Shown here: positions 39,696 through 47,305 of the stretch, piece after piece
How positions within the stretch are numbered: position 1 is the stretch's first letter
How the letters are laid out: each line of letters begins with the position of its first letter
Assembly: GCA_903933935.1 (NCBI GenBank)
Contig: CAIZMB010000144.1
Span: forward strand, 1-47,305
Origin: an uncultured Cytophagaceae bacterium
GTDB taxonomy: Bacteria > Bacteroidota > Bacteroidia > Cytophagales > Spirosomataceae
Reading direction: 5' to 3'
Length of the DNA stretch: 47,305 nt
Translations under genes and position numbers: made by a program
The notes under the pieces: model-generated
Told to the model about the DNA's origin: nothing
Seen by the model: the letters and a program-made list of their open reading frames with translations, nothing else
Database searches by the model: none

Positions 39696-40063
39696 TGGTT
39701 ATTTACGGAGTTTCGTTTTTAGGGGCCTGTTATATTTTGGGCCAATTGGTAGGCGAATTTTTAGCTAAATGGATTGGCGTTAAAGCCAATGTAGGGGGTG
39801 TTGGATTTGCCATGTTATTTTTGATTTTAGCACATGACTATTTTAACAAGAGAAAATTATTTTCTGCTGAAGCGGAAAAAGGGATTTTGTTTTGGAGCCA
39901 AATGTACATTCCGGTTATCGTAGCCATGTCAGCTACGCAAAACGTGGTGGTGGCACTCGATTCTGGACTATTAGCAATTCTCGCGGGTGTCATTCCCGTA
40001 TTTATGTGTTTCGCCTGCATTCCATTATTAGTTAAATTAACTAAATCACCATTAAACAACTAG
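39695..40063 (+). CDS. madL: Malonate transporter subunit MadL-like
   Basis: 122-aa membrane protein 'MVIYGVSFLGACYILGQLVGEFLAKWIGVKANVGGVGFAMLFLIL'; start overlaps the GH20 stop (TAATG) and is followed by a MadM-like gene. Confidence 0.85.
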   Translation: MVIYGVSFLGACYILGQLVGEFLAKWIGVKANVGGVGFAMLFLILAHDYFNKRKLFSAEAEKGILFWSQMYIPVIVAMSATQNVVVALDSGLLAILAGVIPVFMCFACIPLLVKLTKSPLNN

Positions 40064-40064
40064 G

Positions 40065-40823
40065 ATGGAAATTATTGTCAACTTTTTCGAAAAGAATGGC
40101 TTGATTGTTGCATTTGTGACGGTGGGTATCATTAGCTATTTGGGGTTTTTAATTTCCAAGCATGTCTTGAAAAATAAGATACCTGGAGCCGCTGTTTCCA
40201 TTTTATTAGGTTTAATCGTCGCCTATTTCTCGGGATTGCATACGGGAGGATCTAAGGGAATTGCGGACATTTCTATTTTCTCAGGAATGTCTTTATTAGG
40301 AGGTTCCATGTTTAGGGATTTCGCTATTGTATCTACTGCAATGGGTGCCAGTTTTATGTTAATTCGACAAACAGGTTTAGCCGGAGCCATTTCTTTAGTT
40401 TTAGGAACTACCGTTTCTTTTGGTGGTGGCGCCATTATTGCTGTTCTTTTGGGCTATCATGATGCTAAAAGTATTGCCACCATAGGCGCAGGCGCTTGTA
40501 CTTTTATCGTAGGTCCCGTGACTGGAGCCGCTTTACAAGCTAGTTCTGAGGTCATTGCATTAAGCATTGCTACAGGGGTTGTTAAATCTATTTTTGTTAC
40601 AATTTCTACTCCTTTTATTGCTCCTTATATCGGTTTAAATAATGCACATAGCGCGATGATTTACGGAGGAATGATGAGCACCACATCAGGTGTTTCTGCC
40701 GGATTAGCGGCAACAGATATTAAATTAGTTCCTTATGGAGCTTTAACAGCCACTTTTGCGACCGGCATGGGTTGCCTTTTATGTCCATCTGTATTTTATT
40801 TAATTTTAGAAAAAATCCTATGA
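40065..40823 (+). CDS. madM: Malonate transporter subunit MadM-like
   Basis: 252-aa polytopic protein 'GISSMSLLGGSMFRDFAIVSTAMGASF'-like core (here 'FSGMSLLGGSMFRDFAIVSTAMGASFMLI'), 'GAGACTFIVGPVTGAA'; paired with MadL. Confidence 0.85.
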   Translation: MEIIVNFFEKNGLIVAFVTVGIISYLGFLISKHVLKNKIPGAAVSILLGLIVAYFSGLHTGGSKGIADISIFSGMSLLGGSMFRDFAIVSTAMGASFMLIRQTGLAGAISLVLGTTVSFGGGAIIAVLLGYHDAKSIATIGAGACTFIVGPVTGAALQASSEVIALSIATGVVKSIFVTISTPFIAPYIGLNNAHSAMIYGGMMSTTSGVSAGLAATDIKLVPYGALTATFATGMGCLLCPSVFYLILEKIL

Positions 40824-41596
40824 AACAATTATTTATTGCCTTCGCGCTTCTTTTTTTAAGTGTTCAAATTTTCGCTCAAGGAGTTTTTGGAAAGAAATCT
40901 TATGTGAATGAGTTAGGTCAAAGTTTGTCCTATCAGATTTTATACCCGGCTAATTATAACCCTTCGGCCAAATATCCAGTAGTTTTGGTTTTGCATGGTG
41001 CTGGTGAACGGGGTGATGATAATGTGGCACAAATGAAATATGGGACACAAGTTTTTTTGAATTCTGAAAATCAAGCCAAATTTCCAGCGATTGTGATTTT
41101 CCCCCAATGTCCCAAAGATTCCTATTGGTCCTCCGTTAAAATTGATCGAACACAAAAGCCTACTTCTTTCGTTTTCGACTATTCCCAAAACATAAATTGG
41201 CCTTTGCAATCCGCCATAGATTTGGTCAAAAGTTTGGTTAAATCTAAAGTTGCCGATAAAAAACGTTTATACATCATGGGCTTATCGATGGGTGGCATGG
41301 GGACCATGGAAGCGGTTTCAAGAAATCCAAAAATGTTTGCTGCTGCGATTCCAATTTGTGGAGGGGCGGATTTGACCTATGTGAAAAAATATGCAAAAAA
41401 ATTACCTTTATGGGTGAATCATGGGGATGCCGATGCGGTTGTTCCAGTGAGACATTCAAGGGAATTAGTAGCTGCCTTACAAGAGGCTAAAGCTAATGTG
41501 ACGTATACGGAATATCCCGGAGTGAATCATAATTCATGGGATAATACCTTTGCGCAGCCAACCTTATTATCTTGGTTATTCTCGTTTAAAAAATGA
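40820..41596 (+). CDS. Secreted alpha/beta hydrolase (PHB depolymerase/carboxylesterase-like)
   Basis: ATG at 40820 (ATGA overlap with madM); signal peptide 'MKQLFIAFALLFLSVQIFAQG', 'VVLVLHGAGERGDDN', 'LYIMGLSMGGMGTMEA', 'VNHGDADAVVPVRHS', 'YPGVNHNSW'. Confidence 0.93.
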   Translation: MKQLFIAFALLFLSVQIFAQGVFGKKSYVNELGQSLSYQILYPANYNPSAKYPVVLVLHGAGERGDDNVAQMKYGTQVFLNSENQAKFPAIVIFPQCPKDSYWSSVKIDRTQKPTSFVFDYSQNINWPLQSAIDLVKSLVKSKVADKKRLYIMGLSMGGMGTMEAVSRNPKMFAAAIPICGGADLTYVKKYAKKLPLWVNHGDADAVVPVRHSRELVAALQEAKANVTYTEYPGVNHNSWDNTFAQPTLLSWLFSFKK

Positions 41597-42249
41597 TTTT
41601 AAATCTTATTTTTTCATTTTTGCTACAGGTGCTGCCGGTAGGAATTGTGAACATTTCAAGGGCAAATACAGCTTCTAGTTCCAATTATTTATCTGTAAAA
41701 TCGAGTTACGTCATGTCCTATGATGGCGTTTTGGGTCGCGCTAATTGGGTAGCTTGGACGTTAATGGACGCCGATGTAGGTTCAGTTTCACGCTCTAATA
41801 AATTTATCCAGGATGATAGCTTCCCTAGGTCGTTTTATGTGATAGACGAAACAGATTATAAGTATACGGGTTACGATCGAGGACATTTATGTAATTCTGA
41901 AGATCGTACGTCTACTTTATTTTTAAATAGAGAAACATTTTTGATGTCTAATATGCTTCCCCAAACACCTGAGCTGAATCGGGGACCTTGGGAACGTTTA
42001 GAAGCATATTGCCGTAAATTGGCTAAGAGAGGACAAAAACTAGTTATTTATGCGGGGGCCATTGGGGCTAAAGATGCTCTCGGGTCAACCAAAATGCCCA
42101 TCCCAAAATATTGTTGGAAAGTCGTTTACACCCCAGATAAAGTTTGGTGTATTTTATTTCCGAATGAAAAGACCTTGAATCCCAATTGGCAAAGCTATTC
42201 AATTCCTTTGGCCCAACTAAAAAAAATGACAGGGTATACGTTTCCTTAG
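41593..42249 (+). CDS. DNA/RNA non-specific endonuclease (NUC1/ββα-Me), secreted
   Basis: 'YTGYDRGHLCNSEDRT' DRGH motif, 'FLMSNMLPQTPELNRGPWERLEAYCRKLA', 'VYAGAIG'-like segment (VIYAGAIG); ATGA overlap with upstream hydrolase. Confidence 0.93.
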   Translation: MILNLIFSFLLQVLPVGIVNISRANTASSSNYLSVKSSYVMSYDGVLGRANWVAWTLMDADVGSVSRSNKFIQDDSFPRSFYVIDETDYKYTGYDRGHLCNSEDRTSTLFLNRETFLMSNMLPQTPELNRGPWERLEAYCRKLAKRGQKLVIYAGAIGAKDALGSTKMPIPKYCWKVVYTPDKVWCILFPNEKTLNPNWQSYSIPLAQLKKMTGYTFP

Positions 42250-42284
42250 TAATGGACAATTTGTAAAGCAGATCTTCAGCAACC

Positions 42285-42316
42285 AGCTTTACTAAATTTT
42301 CAAATTTAGCAAAGCT
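42285..42316. repeat. Inverted repeat between convergent genes (possible terminator or dispersed palindromic element)
   Basis: AGCTTTACTAAATTT-tc-AAATTTAGCAAAGCT, 15-bp arms with one mismatch. Confidence 0.65.
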
Positions 42317-42357
42317 AAAGGGGGCATATGATTTAAGCAATTAAAAAACTGATAATC

Positions 42358-44253
42358 TTATTTTAATAAATATTTGATCAGTTTTTGGGCAGCTTTGAAG
42401 TTTTCAAATTCTAAAGGAGTTCTTCGATTATTTAAATACTCATTGTAAATCCAAGGATCTCCTAAGGCGATAACCTTCCCCTTGCCAACTCGCGCTTCAG
42501 CCATCACAACGGCATCTTTGATATTTAATATTGATTTTGCCGTTTTACTAAGTTTCAATTGAGTTATTTCCTTGACATAAATCTTTTTCAAAGGCGCAAA
42601 TATGGGATTGCCCTCAGGGATGTAGACTGCTCCTTGTTCCCATTTTGTCCCTTGTACAAAATTTAAATTAGGTCCTACAAACTCAATTCCAAATCTTTTG
42701 GCTAGCTCATTGAATTTCGGGATTTCACAATTTGTTGTGTCATTAGCCAACAAAATTAAATTACCTCCTTGCTTCACCCATTTCTCAATCTCATCAATAT
42801 CCTTTGCTTGGACATAATTTGGGGTAGGAGACTCCTTTAAATTATCAGGATCCACAATGATGTAGATATTTGCATTTTTTAAATTTTCAAGAGTTGGAGC
42901 TACTGATAATGAATCCGTTTTCAGTCCCATTTGCTCTAATTGAGTCGCAAATAAACTGTACCCGCGATCTTTTCGCTCTTCCCACGTATAAAACTTATTA
43001 AATTCTTTTTTACCTGATTTTGAAACCTTATATTCATGATTGAAATAATAATCGAGGACGACTTTTTTGCCTTGGCCAATCGCCAATTCCTTCGCAATTT
43101 CCATTTCTAATGAAGCCATAATAAATGGCCCTGCACCTTTTAAATCATCCGTTTTTAGTGGCTCACTTAAATAATATTCATAAGAACCATCGCGGTAGGG
43201 CTGGCCACCCAAGCCTCCCACACTAACCGTTTTTTCAATGTGAATATATCCTTGCGCATCTTTCGTAATGAAATTTTTCAAAATGCTATCATAGGCTTTT
43301 GAAACTTTACCAGCATAATTTTGTGGTAAATAACCTTTTCGTATTCCTTTAGCTATCGCGTAAACAAACATGTTTGCACACGATGCTTCAAAGTAATTTC
43401 CTTTTCTTCCAGGAAAATTAGGTACCTGATACCATAGACCCGTTTTTGCATCTTGAATTTTCAAAATAGCAGCAGATAATCTACCTAATTGATTCACTAA
43501 AATAGACCTTTTGGGATGGTTTGTGGGCATATAATCTAGCACATCCACTAATGCCATCATGTACCAACCCATCGACCTGCCCCAGAAATTTGGTGACTGT
43601 CCTGTTGACTTATTTGCCCATGGTTGTTTCTTTTCATGGTCATATGCATGATACAATAAACCCGTTTTAGCGTCTAATGCCCCTTTTTCCATTAATTGGA
43701 ACTGCATGATTATATCTGCCCAATAGTCTAGACCGGTGATTTTTCCGTATTCTGCATAAAATGGTTCAAGCATATAAAGTCCATCAAGCCACATTTGGTC
43801 TGGATATCGATCTTTATGCCAAAAGCCACCTTGCTTCGTTCTTGGCTGTGTTGAAATTTGCTTCATCAGTAAGTCGGCCGCCTTTTTGTATTTTTCTGTA
43901 TTGAGTTCTTGGTATAAAAATAACAAAGCTCTCCCCGTCGTGATATTATCCGAATTGAATTCCGATGCTTTATAGGTTCTGATGTCCCCCGATGGACTAA
44001 CAAAGCTGTTGATGTTTTTCTGAATATAGGTAAAGTATTTGGCGTCTCCAGTGCGCTGATAAACCCATTCCAAAGCCTTTAAGTATAATCCCTGTTCATA
44101 ATCCCAAGTTGCGGGTTTCCCTAATTTCACTTGAATGGAATCTTGATGTGTATGCATCAACGACTCAGCCATTTGAACCGAATAGGGTGTATTTTGACTT
44201 AGGCCCACAAATGACACCAACAAAAACGAGCAAATTAATCCTTTATTTTTCAT
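42358..44253 (-). CDS. Glycoside hydrolase family 88/105 (unsaturated rhamnogalacturonyl hydrolase-like) with extra C-terminal domain
   Basis: 'GGFWHKDRYPDQMWLDGLYMLEPFYAEYG', 'NFWGRSMGWYMMALVDVLDYMP', 'NYFEASCANMFVYAIAKGI'; about 200 aa C-terminal extension. Confidence 0.9.
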   Translation of the reverse strand: MKNKGLICSFLLVSFVGLSQNTPYSVQMAESLMHTHQDSIQVKLGKPATWDYEQGLYLKALEWVYQRTGDAKYFTYIQKNINSFVSPSGDIRTYKASEFNSDNITTGRALLFLYQELNTEKYKKAADLLMKQISTQPRTKQGGFWHKDRYPDQMWLDGLYMLEPFYAEYGKITGLDYWADIIMQFQLMEKGALDAKTGLLYHAYDHEKKQPWANKSTGQSPNFWGRSMGWYMMALVDVLDYMPTNHPKRSILVNQLGRLSAAILKIQDAKTGLWYQVPNFPGRKGNYFEASCANMFVYAIAKGIRKGYLPQNYAGKVSKAYDSILKNFITKDAQGYIHIEKTVSVGGLGGQPYRDGSYEYYLSEPLKTDDLKGAGPFIMASLEMEIAKELAIGQGKKVVLDYYFNHEYKVSKSGKKEFNKFYTWEERKDRGYSLFATQLEQMGLKTDSLSVAPTLENLKNANIYIIVDPDNLKESPTPNYVQAKDIDEIEKWVKQGGNLILLANDTTNCEIPKFNELAKRFGIEFVGPNLNFVQGTKWEQGAVYIPEGNPIFAPLKKIYVKEITQLKLSKTAKSILNIKDAVVMAEARVGKGKVIALGDPWIYNEYLNNRRTPLEFENFKAAQKLIKYLLK

Positions 44254-45083
44254 TACCTTAATTCCTTAATTGGAGAAAAATCCATGTCTGTATAATCTTT
44301 ATTTTCACCTGCCATTCCCCAAATAAATGAATAGTTTTTCGTCCCTGAACCACTATGAATCGACCAAGGTGGCGAAATGATTGCTTGATGGTTGTGCACC
44401 CACATGTGTTTCGTTTCCGTTGGTTCACCTAATAAATGCAAAACGGCATGGTCTGGGTCCACATCAAAATATAAATAAGCTTCCATTCTACGATCATGTA
44501 CATGTGATGGCATCGTATTCCATACAGATCCTGGTTCTAAAATGGTTAATCCCATGACCAACTGGCAAGATTGGATACCTTCTTGGTGTATGTATTTATA
44601 AATTGTTCGATGATTGGAAGTTTCCAAAGCACCCATATTGACGGTAATGACATTTTCCTTTTCCAATTTTACATTCGGATAAGTCGCATGGGCTGGACAT
44701 GACAAAATATAAAATAAAGCGGGATCATTAGCCGACTTCGAGCTAAATGAGACATTTTGCGTCCCCTTTCCTAAATATACCGCACTCAGTTTCCCTATTT
44801 CAAATTCCACTCCGTCTGCCGAAACGGTACCTTCTCCTCCCACATTAATAATTCCCATCTCTCTGCGCTCTAAAAAGTAATTAGCTTTTAGTTTATCAGG
44901 ATTTCCCAAAGTAAGGGTTTTGTTTATTGGCATCGCACCACCGATGATCATTCGATCATAAATGGAATAGGTTAGTTCAATTTGATCTTCCGAAAAAATA
45001 TTTTCGATCAAAAAATTATCTCTAATTTGTTGGGTTGTGAACGTAGATACCTCATTTCTACTTGACTCAAATCTAAATTGCAT
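44253..45083 (-). CDS. kduI: 5-dehydro-4-deoxy-D-glucuronate isomerase KduI
   Basis: 'RFESSRNEVSTFTTQQIRDNFLIENIF', 'YDRMIIGGAMP', 'FLERREMGIINVGGEG', 'NTMPSHVHDRRMEAYLYFDV', 'PPWSIHSGSGTKNYSFIWGMAGEN'. Confidence 0.97.
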   Translation of the reverse strand: MQFRFESSRNEVSTFTTQQIRDNFLIENIFSEDQIELTYSIYDRMIIGGAMPINKTLTLGNPDKLKANYFLERREMGIINVGGEGTVSADGVEFEIGKLSAVYLGKGTQNVSFSSKSANDPALFYILSCPAHATYPNVKLEKENVITVNMGALETSNHRTIYKYIHQEGIQSCQLVMGLTILEPGSVWNTMPSHVHDRRMEAYLYFDVDPDHAVLHLLGEPTETKHMWVHNHQAIISPPWSIHSGSGTKNYSFIWGMAGENKDYTDMDFSPIKELR

Positions 45084-45140
45084 AATGTATATTTAAAATT
45101 TACAAAGCGTTTATTAACCACTTTCTACTCAATTTCACTG

Positions 45141-45148
45141 TATCTTTG
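45141..45148 (+). promoter_or_regulatory. Bacteroidota -7 promoter element (TAnnTTTG)
   Basis: TATCTTTG 19 nt upstream of ATG 45167. Confidence 0.45.
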
Positions 45149-45166
45149 AACCAATATTTGAATTGA

Positions 45167-46021
45167 ATGATTCCCAATAAATCAATTTTTTATCTTGAAT
45201 TGGATGTTCATCTTGCCCCATTAGGGTTTGTGAAAGAAACAGATATGCAAGATAGTTTTCCAATTTGGAAATCGAAAGAAAATTCAATCATCATTCAGGG
45301 GATTTGTTTATCTGAATTCAAAAGGTTGGATTCAGATAAATTAGCTGGGTTCCAACAAGAAATTATAAACCTAAGAAAGGACGGTTATTCGGCTTTTCGG
45401 ATTTGGGAAGATATTTGGAATCAAAAAAAGAATTGGATTTTGGATTTTCTAACATTTCGAATCAATAAACCCATTTCTGTTTTTGCGCGTGATACGAAAG
45501 TCGTGACTTTAGAGGAAAATGACGCTCGGGAATTTGCGAATAAAAATCATTTATTGGGCTTTTTAAAAGGTAAAACCTATTTGGCTTGTATTGTTCCGCC
45601 ACACCGTCAATTTCGTAATATTCAATCTGAATTTGACGTAGATGGAAATCCCTTGATTGCGATAGCCGTTTTTGGCAAGGATCGAGTTTTTAAAACAGAG
45701 AATGATAACACTCAAATTTCAGCGGAATTGATTCAAATATGTACGGATTCATCCGTTAGGCTTGTAGGCGGTCTGACAAAATTGATTTCTCATTATGTGT
45801 CTCTGCAGCATATAGACAATGTTATGACCTATTCGGATTTGGAATGGAGTACTGGAATGGCTTTTCAGAAAATTGGTTTTATAAACGAACTCGTTACCGT
45901 TCCTTTGTATTTCAATATAGCAGAAAATGGGAAACGAGTTCTCGCAAAAGATGTTAAAACAGCTGATGCCTGTAATTCAGGAAACATTAAATCTAGGCTC
46001 TTGATTCATGGAAAAAAATAA
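45167..46021 (+). CDS. Phage Hef-like homing endonuclease-type protein (stand-alone C-terminal region)
   Basis: 'GYSAFRIWEDIWNQKK', 'ISVFARDTKVVTLEENDAREFANKNHLLGF', 'LIAIAVFGKDR', 'ELIQICTDSSVRLVGGLTKLISHYV', 'VMTYSDLEWSTGMAFQKIGF' follow the family pattern as remembered. Confidence 0.6.
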   Translation: MIPNKSIFYLELDVHLAPLGFVKETDMQDSFPIWKSKENSIIIQGICLSEFKRLDSDKLAGFQQEIINLRKDGYSAFRIWEDIWNQKKNWILDFLTFRINKPISVFARDTKVVTLEENDAREFANKNHLLGFLKGKTYLACIVPPHRQFRNIQSEFDVDGNPLIAIAVFGKDRVFKTENDNTQISAELIQICTDSSVRLVGGLTKLISHYVSLQHIDNVMTYSDLEWSTGMAFQKIGFINELVTVPLYFNIAENGKRVLAKDVKTADACNSGNIKSRLLIHGKK

Positions 46022-46769
46022 TCCCATCATAGTGGTTTTAGGACCCACGGCTTCCGGTAAAACGGAGCTGGCAGTTTCCTTGGCGCGATTCACCCAAGGG
46101 GAAATAATTTCAGCAGATTCTAGGCAAGTTTATCGAGGCCTAACCATAGGTACTGGGAAAGATTTGGAAGTATATCAAAATGGGGGAGTACCTGTCAAAT
46201 ATCATTTGATTGATATTCTAAATGTAGGTGAACCATATTCTGTAGCTCATTTCCAATATGATGCTTTAAAAGCCATCGAGAAAGTTGAGGCAATGGGCCA
46301 ACAAGTTATTATTTGCGGCGGTACTGGGCTTTATTTAGACGCGCTATTGCGTGATTATGAATTTTCTCGAGTGACCGATTTTTCAAACGAGACCCTTAAA
46401 TTGAATCGTGAATTTGTCGTTTTTGGTCTAAATCCTAACGCTGAAATTCGAAGAATGCGATGTGCTAATCGATTAACGAATCGTTTAAATAATGGATTGA
46501 TCGAAGAAGTGGAACAATTGATTGCTGATGGCATTAACCCAAATGATTTAATTAGGTTAGGTTTAGAATATAAATGGCTGGTAAATTTAGTTCAAGGAGA
46601 TATTAACCGAGTTGAATTTGAACAAGGTTTGACCATCGCTATTCAACAATTTTCTAAACGCCAAATGACATTTTTTCGAAAAATGGAACGCTCTGGCATT
46701 CCGATTCATTGGATTCCTGATGAACTTTCGTTGGAAGGTAAGTTGGCCTTCATCCAATCAAGAATTTAA
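46008..46769 (+). CDS. miaA: MiaA-like tRNA dimethylallyltransferase (short form)
   Basis: 'VVLGPTASGKTELAVSLARFTQGEIISADSRQVYRGLTIGTGK', 'VIICGGTGLYLDALL', 'LIRLGLEYKWL', 'QQFSKRQMTFFRK'; 253 aa; 14-nt overlap with the upstream ORF. Confidence 0.85.
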   Translation: MEKNNPIIVVLGPTASGKTELAVSLARFTQGEIISADSRQVYRGLTIGTGKDLEVYQNGGVPVKYHLIDILNVGEPYSVAHFQYDALKAIEKVEAMGQQVIICGGTGLYLDALLRDYEFSRVTDFSNETLKLNREFVVFGLNPNAEIRRMRCANRLTNRLNNGLIEEVEQLIADGINPNDLIRLGLEYKWLVNLVQGDINRVEFEQGLTIAIQQFSKRQMTFFRKMERSGIPIHWIPDELSLEGKLAFIQSRI

Positions 46770-46842
46770 TTTCAACAATTTTAAGGCTTTAGGGTTGCAT
46801 AAAAAGTATTTTTTGATTTAATTTGCATCCTGATTAGGAAAT

Positions 46843-46927
46843 AGAGAGTTGTCAGAGTGGTCGATCGAGGCAGTCTTGAAAACTGTTGGCTGTTACAGGC
46901 CCGGGGGTTCGAATCCCTCACTCTCTA
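46843..46927 (+). tRNA. tRNA-Ser(UGA)
   Basis: Acceptor AGAGAGT/ACTCTCT, anticodon arm GCAGT-CTTGAAA-ACTGT (anticodon TGA), long variable arm GGCTGTTACAGGCCC, T-arm GGGGGTTCGAATCCCTC; no encoded CCA. Confidence 0.93.
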
Positions 46928-46933
46928 CGTTTA

Positions 46934-46961
46934 GGGCTTGCATTTATGCAGGCCCTTTTTT
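46934..46961 (+). terminator. Intrinsic terminator downstream of tRNA-Ser
   Basis: GGGCTTGC-atttat-GCAGGCCC-TTTTTT. Confidence 0.92.
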
Positions 46962-47063
46962 GTTTTCATCCTTTATTCCTTGGCTTATCATTTCTGCTAC
47001 CGCTTTTAAAAAGCTTTTGTTGGCGATGAAATAATTTCAATCATTTTTGGTTAAATTTCGAAT

Positions 47064-47305
47064 ATGAAATTATACTTGATTCCCACTCCCATAGGCAACT
47101 TAGAAGATATGACTTTACGGTCTATCCGAGTTTTAAAAGAGGTGGATGTTATTTTTGCAGAGGATACGCGGACTTCGGGCCAACTCCTTAAAGCTAGATT
47201 AGATTTCTTAAAAAACAAGACAACCGACTTTACACCTGTAGAACAAGGTGAGATTGTAATGGCACTTGAACAACTTCAATCCCGAGTGAATGAAAATCCA
47301 GCAAA
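47064..47305 (+). CDS. rsmI: 16S rRNA (cytidine-2'-O)-methyltransferase RsmI N-terminus, running off the window; sequence diverges after ~43 codons
   Basis: ATG 47064: [43 protein letters not shown] matches RsmI; the following '[37 protein letters not shown]' does not look like RsmI. Confidence 0.65.
   Translation, partial: MKLYLIPTPIGNLEDMTLRSIRVLKEVDVIFAEDTRTSGQLLKARLDFLKNKTTDFTPVEQGEIVMALEQLQSRVNENPA

Noticed and set aside
42068-42340. 90-aa minus-strand ORF over the nuclease 3' end and intergenic palindrome
   Set aside because: Most of it is antisense to the nuclease gene; the non-overlapping part is the palindrome region reported separately.
46849-47034. 61-aa ORF starting in tRNA-Ser
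   Set aside because: Runs through the tRNA and its terminator; tRNA structure is unambiguous.

Overview
The window is a chromosomal segment of an AT-rich Bacteroidota genome. Family content suggests Cytophagales, but that is inference. It carries about 38 confident protein-coding genes, one tRNA-Ser(UGA), several intrinsic terminators and Bacteroidota-type TAnnTTTG promoter motifs. No transposase, CRISPR array or prophage block was seen. Main modules: (1) HTCS hybrid sensor kinase followed by a zinc-dependent phospholipase C-like protein and a phosphoesterase; (2) ECF sigma / FecR / STN-SusC / SusD locus; (3) housekeeping genes mnmA, PBP1A, hemF, menC, lpxK, mnmE, miaA; (4) GMC oxidoreductase with gluconate-2-DH subunit 3, then an AddB-like PD-(D/E)XK nuclease; (5) AAA+/VWA chelatase-like pair divergent from a CrtA-like carotenoid oxygenase; (6) amtB-PII; (7) a tightly overlapping six-gene run of esterase, GH20 hexosaminidase, MadL, MadM, esterase and non-specific nuclease; (8) kduI plus GH88/105; (9) a stand-alone phage 'Hef-like homing endonuclease' type protein overlapping a miaA that appears to lack its tRNA-binding insertion domain. 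The observations I rank highest are a predicted three-way-junction nucleic-acid structure just upstream of susC, the Hef-like/short-MiaA pair, the GH20-MadLM operon, a TrpF-like protein without the catalytic Cys, a heptanucleotide tandem array ending at the PII gene stop codon, and an rsmI reading frame that departs from the family after about 43 codons at the window end. All family calls come from motif recognition by eye; no database search was run.
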